A stretch of DNA of 64,000 bases, taken from Amoebidium appalachense. Taxonomy: Eukaryota; Ichthyosporea. Positions 42,977 to 64,000 of this stretch are shown here, piece after piece. The notes under the pieces are model-generated. The model was not told where the DNA came from. It did not search any database and worked only from the letters and a program-made list of their open reading frames with translations. The stretch covers positions 11,532,001 to 11,596,000 of the forward strand of contig CAVNZM010000004.1 in NCBI GenBank assembly GCA_963693365.1. Direction: 5' to 3'. The translations under genes and the position numbers were made by a program. Position 1 is the first letter of the stretch. Each line of letters opens with the position of its first letter.

Positions 42977-45900
42977 TTTATCCTTCTTCTTCTGGAATGC
43001 TCGGACACTGGGCCCCCAAAAGGGCCTCCCCCCCGGGACACTCGACGATAAAATCAGCTACATACAACAACAGACAAACAACCACACGTTTACAGTGATT
43101 TGCGAAACACAGTTTAAAAACCACCACAAATTCAACTCTACATTGGTCGACACATCCACACACCCCGGTTACGCGAAAAACCGAGGCATTATTGTACTTG
43201 CCGCACCACACGTGAGAGTGAAGTGCAAACCGGTAGCAAAAACGGAATTCTCGGTTTCTATAGAGTTTCTTTCTAATGTTTTTACTTTTGTATATTACCC
43301 ACCATCTATGTCGGTTGTCGAATTGACTCACGAGTTGTCACAGTTACCAATGTCCACTGTTATTTTAGGTGATTTTAACACGCGACTCCACCACACAGAC
43401 ACACTGCAAGTGAGTGTCGGGTACCCATCTAAGCCCCCGGAGCGTGCTATCCCTTTAGCAAGGTATGTCCAAAGTCACACTTTGCGGTTCCCTCAAATAT
43501 CCCATGCCCACAACACCGACTGGGGAGTGGCCTTTTGGCCATCAACCATGTCAAAACTCTCTCTCCCTCCTAACCTCTCTAGGTCATCTGACCACTCTCC
43601 TATCCTTTTCCTACCTAAGATCTCCCTTGATCTGCTCCCCCCTCCCCCTCCCACCTTTCGCCTCCGTCTATCCCAGCTTAAGTCACAGTGGGGTAGAGTT
43701 GATGTATGTGTATGCTATGCTACGAAACACCCTATATATATGCGCCTATTAGAATCTGCACAAGCCAGGCCAGATTCACATCTCGTACTAGATACATGCA
43801 CTAACTTTATTGTTGATGATTTGATAGATCTCGGTGATTATGCTGGCGGTGGTAGGAAGGAATATCCCGATGCTCTCTTGTTACCAAACACCACTCCCGC
43901 TAGACTAGGTGAACCCCTGTCTCAAAAGGAAAGCTTGCGCCGGCTTGCTAGTATGAATCGATTTGGCCCCCCTGCTCGTATTATTGGTGATACCACTGGA
44001 GACCCCCTCATAGACTCTGATAAGTATTTCTCGGAACTGTTTAAAGATAGGACCCCCGCTCAGAAACCTATTGTGTGGCCTGTAGACCCATCTATCCCCA
44101 TAGAATCGATCCTCCCCTTTTTCAGTCCCGATGCCATATGGTCTGTGATATCTAGTTATAGCTCTAGTAAGTCTTGTGGACCTGATGGACTCCCTGCTGG
44201 GTTTCTTAAAATCCTTGTTCCCTCCTACCCACAAAAGGAAAGTGATCGTGCTATTAAACCTGATCTTACTATCATGTTAAGCTCTCTCTTTTCTTGGTGT
44301 GTTAAATGTGGACATGTCCCGTCATCTTGGTTAGATACCTTAGTGATCCCCATAGTTAAGAAGGACTCTGAGGGCCCCATATCATCCTTTCGCCCCATTA
44401 CACTAACCCAGGTTGTTCGTAGATTCTTTGAAGCTTGCTTACTTAGGTTATTTGCACATCACCCTAGGTTTCAATCTATTCTTCACATACACCCATGCCA
44501 ATCCGCTTTTCGTAAAAACAATTCATGTTATGTTCAAATAATGGCACTGCACGATTCTATGCAAGTTGGTGCACAATATGTTGGCTTTATTGATTGGAAA
44601 ACTGCTTACGATTCTGTCTCCCCTGGTCTCCTATGGGAAAAGCTTGCTGCACGGGGTGTACCACACTGCATTGGTGTTCTGTTAGAAGCACTCTTGTCTC
44701 AAACCTATGGTAGAGCTGTGGTTAATGGGCATCTTTCATATGGTTTTGCTCGTACTAGAGGTCTCTTGCAGGGTTCATTGCTTAGCCCCTTTTTGTTTAA
44801 CCTATTTATAGATGATTTGGCTGTCAAGATTTACGCCGAAAACGATGACCCTATTAATAACTTTCCGCCTGCACTTCTCTATGCTGATGATCTGTCCCTC
44901 CTTGCCCGTACCCCTAGACGCCTGCAAAGATTGTTCGATGTAGTGTCAGAGTGGTGCAAGGCAAACCTTATGATCCTTAACATAGACAAATGTGGTGTTC
45001 TTGTACCTGATATAGCTAACAATTTACACACATTTACATTATCATCTAAACCTGTACCTATAGTTCCAGAATACAAATATCTTGGTGTTCCGGTTGATTC
45101 TGTTGGTGTTATGTTTCCCCATATGGTCGAAAAGAGGGTAGAGTTGGCTCGTAAGCGGTTAGCTTTCTTCTCGGCTAATATTTTTAAAGACACACCCCTC
45201 CATCCTTCTATTAGACTTACATTTATTCGCACTTTTGTCTTCCCGGCATGTGAATATGGTTTACCCCTTCTCGCCGCTTGGATCAAGAAAGAGAGAACTA
45301 GAGCGCTTAAACCCTTGGCAAATTTCCTTGAAGCAGAAGTTGCCTCCTTTCTATCTAACAACTGTTGTAAACCTGGGCCTGTAACGCTCTCGATATATGG
45401 TCTGGTCCCAATAGCTGCTAGAGTATCCTATCTCGCGCTGAAATTCAATAAGCACATAAGCCGCTTAAAGAAGTATTTGCCCTCCCACCCTCTCTTCTCT
45501 ATCCGACCTGTCCCCTCCTCACCTCTCCCCTCTTTCCTCCCCTCTCTCTCCCCTTCTCCCCTGGGCACAAATACAAATAAACCCCGCAATAGTGTGTGTG
45601 TGACTTTGGACTGCCACTTACTTATTAAACATGTACACAATCACAAGATAATCACGCAATATAACAAATGGAAAAAGATACCACACGACACTAGACCCGA
45701 TGAAAGCATACACCTTGAAAAACTAAGCCTTATGTCTCGTTTTATATATACTGACCGCCTCAACCATATTGCCAAATATGGCACTCGCAAGTGTATAACA
45801 CCTAAATACATATTACCTTCCTGTAGAACTGGTCTTTCTCTAGCTGATGGTATTATTGATCAATTACCACGCTTTTACTGTACACGTGCTATACAGTGGA

Positions 45901-46163
45901 GATCTAATAAGTATAAGGTGGCATCATTTGCATGCCCAAACAACACACACACACACCAGTTTAACCGGTCATGTATCGCCAAATGTAGTTTGATAGACCA
46001 CATAATACCGCAACACACACACGTCACATTCACAACAGACACCCAGAAAGATAGCCTACCTGTAAATTACAACATCCTTGATTTTATACTAAACACGCGT
46101 AACTACGACCTGTTTATTAGATGTATTGATTGGCTTGAGAAACACATCACTACAAAATTATAG
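42969..46163 (+). CDS. LINE ORF2: APE-type endonuclease and reverse transcriptase
   Basis: 1,064 residues. The endonuclease domain (about 1-215) keeps its catalytic signatures: WNAR (N10), CETQ (E46), VILGDFN (D135, N137) and SDHSP (D208, H209). The reverse transcriptase (about 380-720) has KSCGPDGLPAGFLK, FRPITL, QSAFRKNNS, GFIDWKTAYDSV (D542), GLLQGSLLSPFLFNLFIDD, LLYADDLSLLA (Y638-D641) and YKYLGVPVD. All three catalytic aspartates are present. The C-terminal part (about 860-1064) has a Cys/His-containing segment (FACPNNTHTHQFNRSCIAKC) in the place where many LINEs carry a zinc-knuckle-like motif. No RNase H domain was recognised. The enzyme would nick the target and prime cDNA synthesis from the RNA 3' tail. 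Confidence 0.93.
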   Translation: MPNLSFFFWNARTLGPQKGLPPGTLDDKISYIQQQTNNHTFTVICETQFKNHHKFNSTLVDTSTHPGYAKNRGIIVLAAPHVRVKCKPVAKTEFSVSIEFLSNVFTFVYYPPSMSVVELTHELSQLPMSTVILGDFNTRLHHTDTLQVSVGYPSKPPERAIPLARYVQSHTLRFPQISHAHNTDWGVAFWPSTMSKLSLPPNLSRSSDHSPILFLPKISLDLLPPPPPTFRLRLSQLKSQWGRVDVCVCYATKHPIYMRLLESAQARPDSHLVLDTCTNFIVDDLIDLGDYAGGGRKEYPDALLLPNTTPARLGEPLSQKESLRRLASMNRFGPPARIIGDTTGDPLIDSDKYFSELFKDRTPAQKPIVWPVDPSIPIESILPFFSPDAIWSVISSYSSSKSCGPDGLPAGFLKILVPSYPQKESDRAIKPDLTIMLSSLFSWCVKCGHVPSSWLDTLVIPIVKKDSEGPISSFRPITLTQVVRRFFEACLLRLFAHHPRFQSILHIHPCQSAFRKNNSCYVQIMALHDSMQVGAQYVGFIDWKTAYDSVSPGLLWEKLAARGVPHCIGVLLEALLSQTYGRAVVNGHLSYGFARTRGLLQGSLLSPFLFNLFIDDLAVKIYAENDDPINNFPPALLYADDLSLLARTPRRLQRLFDVVSEWCKANLMILNIDKCGVLVPDIANNLHTFTLSSKPVPIVPEYKYLGVPVDSVGVMFPHMVEKRVELARKRLAFFSANIFKDTPLHPSIRLTFIRTFVFPACEYGLPLLAAWIKKERTRALKPLANFLEAEVASFLSNNCCKPGPVTLSIYGLVPIAARVSYLALKFNKHISRLKKYLPSHPLFSIRPVPSSPLPSFLPSLSPSPLGTNTNKPRNSVCVTLDCHLLIKHVHNHKIITQYNKWKKIPHDTRPDESIHLEKLSLMSRFIYTDRLNHIAKYGTRKCITPKYILPSCRTGLSLADGIIDQLPRFYCTRAIQWRSNKYKVASFACPNNTHTHQFNRSCIAKCSLIDHIIPQHTHVTFTTDTQKDSLPVNYNILDFILNTRNYDLFIRCIDWLEKHITTKL

Positions 46164-46167
46164 CGCA

Positions 46168-46234
<67 letters not shown>

Positions 46235-46266
46235 CCAGCTGATACCGAGTGTCCCGAGGGGAGCCC

Positions 46267-46326
<60 letters not shown>

Positions 46327-46522
46327 GGGGAACCCCAACTAATTGATTTCTCCTTGTAGTCTTTATGGTGTCTCGTAGAGAAAGTAAACCCTGATATATA
46401 GTCACCACCCGACATCTATGTACGTGATCATGATATACCGCTGAGGGGATATTCCGAGCAAAACCCCCCCCCCCCATACCTGAGACTGGTTCTCTTTGCC
46501 TCGAGTAAACAGCGTAAACCCC

Positions 46523-47975
46523 ATGACGATATATAGACATAAACCCCAATTGTTATAAAAACACGTTTATAATATCCTGAATTGAGCAACATCGATTTTT
46601 GGGCCCCGGCGGAATGTCATCTGTGGACGCGAGGTAACGGTTGCAGGCGCGCAACAAACAGTCTCGCCAAGTAAAAATAAAAAAAAGGCACCGCATGTTT
46701 CATGGTACATCAGCTGATGTAAAACCGTGAGATATATGTCAAAATAGCGGGTTTTCCTGATAGTATGTTTCTGGAAGCCTTCTGAACGTATTCCACCACA
46801 CCAAATCCTGGGCCAGGCTGCAGTCCCAACGGTGCGCGGGACGTTGAAGGTATCATTCGCGCGCTATTCATGGTTCATTTTCTGCTTGTTTCAATCAAGA
46901 AAACACAGCTGGGAGCACGTTCTGATTCGAATGCACATGCTAAATATACACTTGCATACTCAACCATAAATCACGCTACTATAAACCTTTGCTCGCACAC
47001 ACGCACACATGCCCATCGGTATTCTGCTTGACGTAGCTAGAAAATTGCCCTACTGAACACTCACACACGGCCACACATGAACGTCACTCGCGACTGTGAT
47101 CACGTGTGTTGTGTGCCAAGAGCAGATGCGTCACGGTTTGCCGAAAAAAACCACTAAGAAATTGCTCAAGTCATTCATGTGGCGTCAGAATTGAAACCAG
47201 TAAGGGCTATTGAGGCCAAGTCACCTCTCTCCGTTGCTTTGTCTGTTCATCAGGACTGCGAACGCTATAATTTTAGCCATGCCCCGTTTGTGACGTCGGC
47301 TTCTATAATGCCGAGCCAATTATCATGGCATGGTATTTCTAGGCATCCCATCTGCTTGTTTACCCGTGCCTGCCCCTTCCCCCCCCCCCCCCCCCCTCCC
47401 TCCCACTACCACCACCACCTCCTTCCCCATCTGCAAACCCACTGCTGCTTCGCTACTGTCCCCAATCACCTTCCCACCCTCACCTGCGCTCCGCCAAATC
47501 AAGCAAATACACACAAGTGCAACTCCAACTCCAGCAGACACAGGCTCCCAACACCCATTACCATGCATTCCAAAGAAACCCTGACGTATGCTCTTAGCAT
47601 CTCTACGTATATACGCAAAAACAAATAGATACAAATAACTATACATCATCAACAAAGTGTTTAGGAAAGAATGACCCTCGTTGATGATCGATGCTGCCTA
47701 AACAGGTGTGTTGTCATGAGTGAGACAACCACCCCACGGAGGGGCTCCTCCGAGGGTTCACGATTACCTTCAGAGAGCCCACGTGTGTTGAGGCACTCAC
47801 GGCTGTTCTCCGGCGGAAAAATGTGAGTCATTTGGTTCACGTTTATATAACCCCCCCCCCCCCCAACCCCCCCCCCCGCTTCCCCCCAGAACTTTAGCAC
47901 GGGTGTGGTGGGAGAGGAAGGAGTGGGTGGTATCGTGTTGGGGGTGTGGGGGCGAAGAGACAACCCCCCCCCCCT

Positions 47976-48007
<32 letters not shown>

Positions 48008-48089
48008 CCACACCCTTGCCCTCCCGAGCGCATTGGGAGTGGAAGGAGAGGGGGTGTTGGGGCAGGATGGGGGCAAAGTGAGAGGACGA

Positions 48090-48124
<35 letters not shown>

Positions 48125-48524
48125 AGGGGGGGGAGGAGAAGGAGAGGGGAAACAAGAGCGTGATTCACTGTTGCACAGCTCCTGCTTGCTTTCATCTTCT
48201 CTCGTTATCCCTTTGTTTCCACCGCAATTCGTGCACCCCCCCCCCCCCCCCCCCCCCCCCTCTCTTCCCCTCTCTCTCCAGGACCTCCGCCGTGGTTTGG
48301 ACTGACACCATGCAATTATCCTCTTCTGCCTGCAGCTAATCTTTTATCCCCTTACAGTTTGTCACCCCCTTGCTCCTTCCGGTTGGCATATGTACGTGCA
48401 TGTTTGCTTGCTTGTTCTGATACATACGTGCATCAAGTCCACACTTGCCCCATTTGCCACCCCCCCCCCCCCCCCCCCAAAAAAAAAAAAAAAAAAAAAT
48501 AAACACACACAGACACACACACAT

Positions 48525-48605
<81 letters not shown>

Positions 48606-48753
48606 TTGTGCGCTGACAACAACGACCCACCAAACATAACACACACATACAAAGCAGTCACTCAGTGAATTTAACACAACCCACCATTTTTGTCACCTTC
48701 CACGGCCTATTTCCATTTATGTTTATTCCACTTACACCCTCTCATTATTGCAG
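46523..48753. other. intergenic, no recognised gene
   Basis: 46523-47330 is ordinary sequence without a recognised exon. 47370-48260 alternates poly-C and poly-G tracts (for example 47852-47880, 47967-48003, 48091-48131). 48463-48602 is C-run, A-run, then (CA)n. 5' exons of the phosphodiesterase gene may lie here or further upstream, but none could be supported. Confidence 0.45.
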
Positions 48754-63573
<14,820 letters not shown>

Positions 63574-63594
63574 GTGGGTGGTGGGTGGGGTTGG

Positions 63595-63597
<3 letters not shown>

Positions 63598-63653
<56 letters not shown>

Positions 63654-63735
63654 GTTTTTGTCCGTGTGTGTGCCTGGGAGTAGGGTGGTGGTGGTGGTGG
63701 TGGTGGTGGGGTGGGGGGCGGCGGCGGGGGTGGGT

Positions 63736-63768
<33 letters not shown>

Positions 63769-63940
63769 TGATGCTCTTGTGCATGTGGGAGGGAATGAAT
63801 GTTGGTGCTTGGTTGGGGTGAGAGGGAATGTGTGCGGTCGGTTTTGGGAGTGAGGTTGAGTTATCCGGTTCTGGATTTGTCTTCAATGGTTGGGAAGTAT
63901 GTGCCTGCCTGTGTGTGTTCTGTGTGTGTGTGGTGGTGGT

Positions 63941-63974
<34 letters not shown>

Positions 63975-64000
63975 ATCTGTGAGTGTTTTTTTGTGGGGAA
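63598..64000. repeat. (GT)n and poly-G tracts in the last, incomplete intron
   Basis: (GT)n at 63598-63651, (GTG)n near 63684-63710, G-runs at 63735-63767 and 63941-63973. No further exon was seen before the window ends. Confidence 0.85.

Larger units (their letters stand above)
41740..46522 (+). mobile_element. full-length two-ORF LINE (non-LTR retrotransposon), apparently intact
   Basis: Contains ORF1 (41792-42976), ORF2 (42969-46163) and a 3' tail of about 360 bp. The tail has an (AC)n tract (about 46170-46233), the block GATACCGAGTGTCCC.GGGGAGCCCC, 55 A (46271-46325) and then about 200 bp ending GCGTAAACCCC at 46522. The 3' end is set by comparison with the flanked copy at 4695-5420. The 5' end is uncertain (placed at about 41740, before CCTAAGGGCCGGGG). 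Both ORFs are uninterrupted. Copies at 4695-5420 and 12683-12920 show the family has moved more than once in this window. Confidence 0.9.

Noticed and set aside
45500-46163. RNase H domain at the LINE ORF2 C-terminus
   Set aside because: No DEDD-type RNase H motifs were found after the RT; the segment has only a Cys/His cluster.
47179-47628. 149-codon open frame proposed as a phosphodiesterase 5' exon
   Set aside because: Its second half is poly-C and CA-derived, no GAF or N-terminal PDE motif is seen, and no donor joins it in phase to the exon at 49686.

Overview
The window is nuclear DNA from an intron-rich eukaryote. Coding sequence comes in short exons (about 45-440 nt) with GT..AG borders. 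Introns and spacers are packed with (CA)n, (GT)n, (AG)n, poly-C, poly-G and C-run/A-run tracts. A full EH-EH-coiled coil-5xSH3 intersectin, a GAF-domain cyclic-nucleotide phosphodiesterase, a mitochondrial ribosomal protein and a spherulin-4-like protein together suggest a holozoan, perhaps a unicellular relative of animals. That placement is inference from gene content only. All gene models below were assembled by hand from splice signals, reading phase and protein motifs.

Layout. (1) 1-3925 (+): 3' part of a spherulation-specific family 4 (spherulin-4-like) gene, seven exons, with a 3' UTR ending near a poly(A) signal at 4586. (2) 4695-5420: 5'-truncated LINE copy with a 7-bp target-site duplication. 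(3) about 6440-6799 (-): one exon of a second, inverted spherulin-4-like copy, probably broken. (4) 6800-14195: no recognisable gene. It holds a three-copy 650-810 bp direct repeat with TATA/CCAAT-like elements and a 13-bp minisatellite (9641-11520), a LINE-tail fragment (12683-12920) and a cluster of palindromes. (5) 34624-14196 (-): intersectin, 31 inferred coding exons, about 1,220 residues, short form. (6) 35435-40966 (+): mitochondrial small-subunit protein mS35, seven exons, head-to-head with intersectin across 810 bp. (7) about 41740-46522 (+): an apparently intact two-ORF LINE (coiled-coil ORF1; ORF2 with APE-type endonuclease and reverse transcriptase). (8) about 48754 to beyond 63573 (+): a class I cyclic-nucleotide phosphodiesterase with three GAF-like segments before the catalytic domain, running off the right edge.

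The host genes are unrelated housekeeping and signalling genes, not a pathway cluster. The most unusual content is non-coding: a tandem array in an intersectin intron whose unit copies the exon 10/intron 10 donor junction; the triplicated promoter-like module; (CA)n tracts that supply 3' splice sites; and poly-C tracts that run 5'->3' into A-runs or (CA)n.
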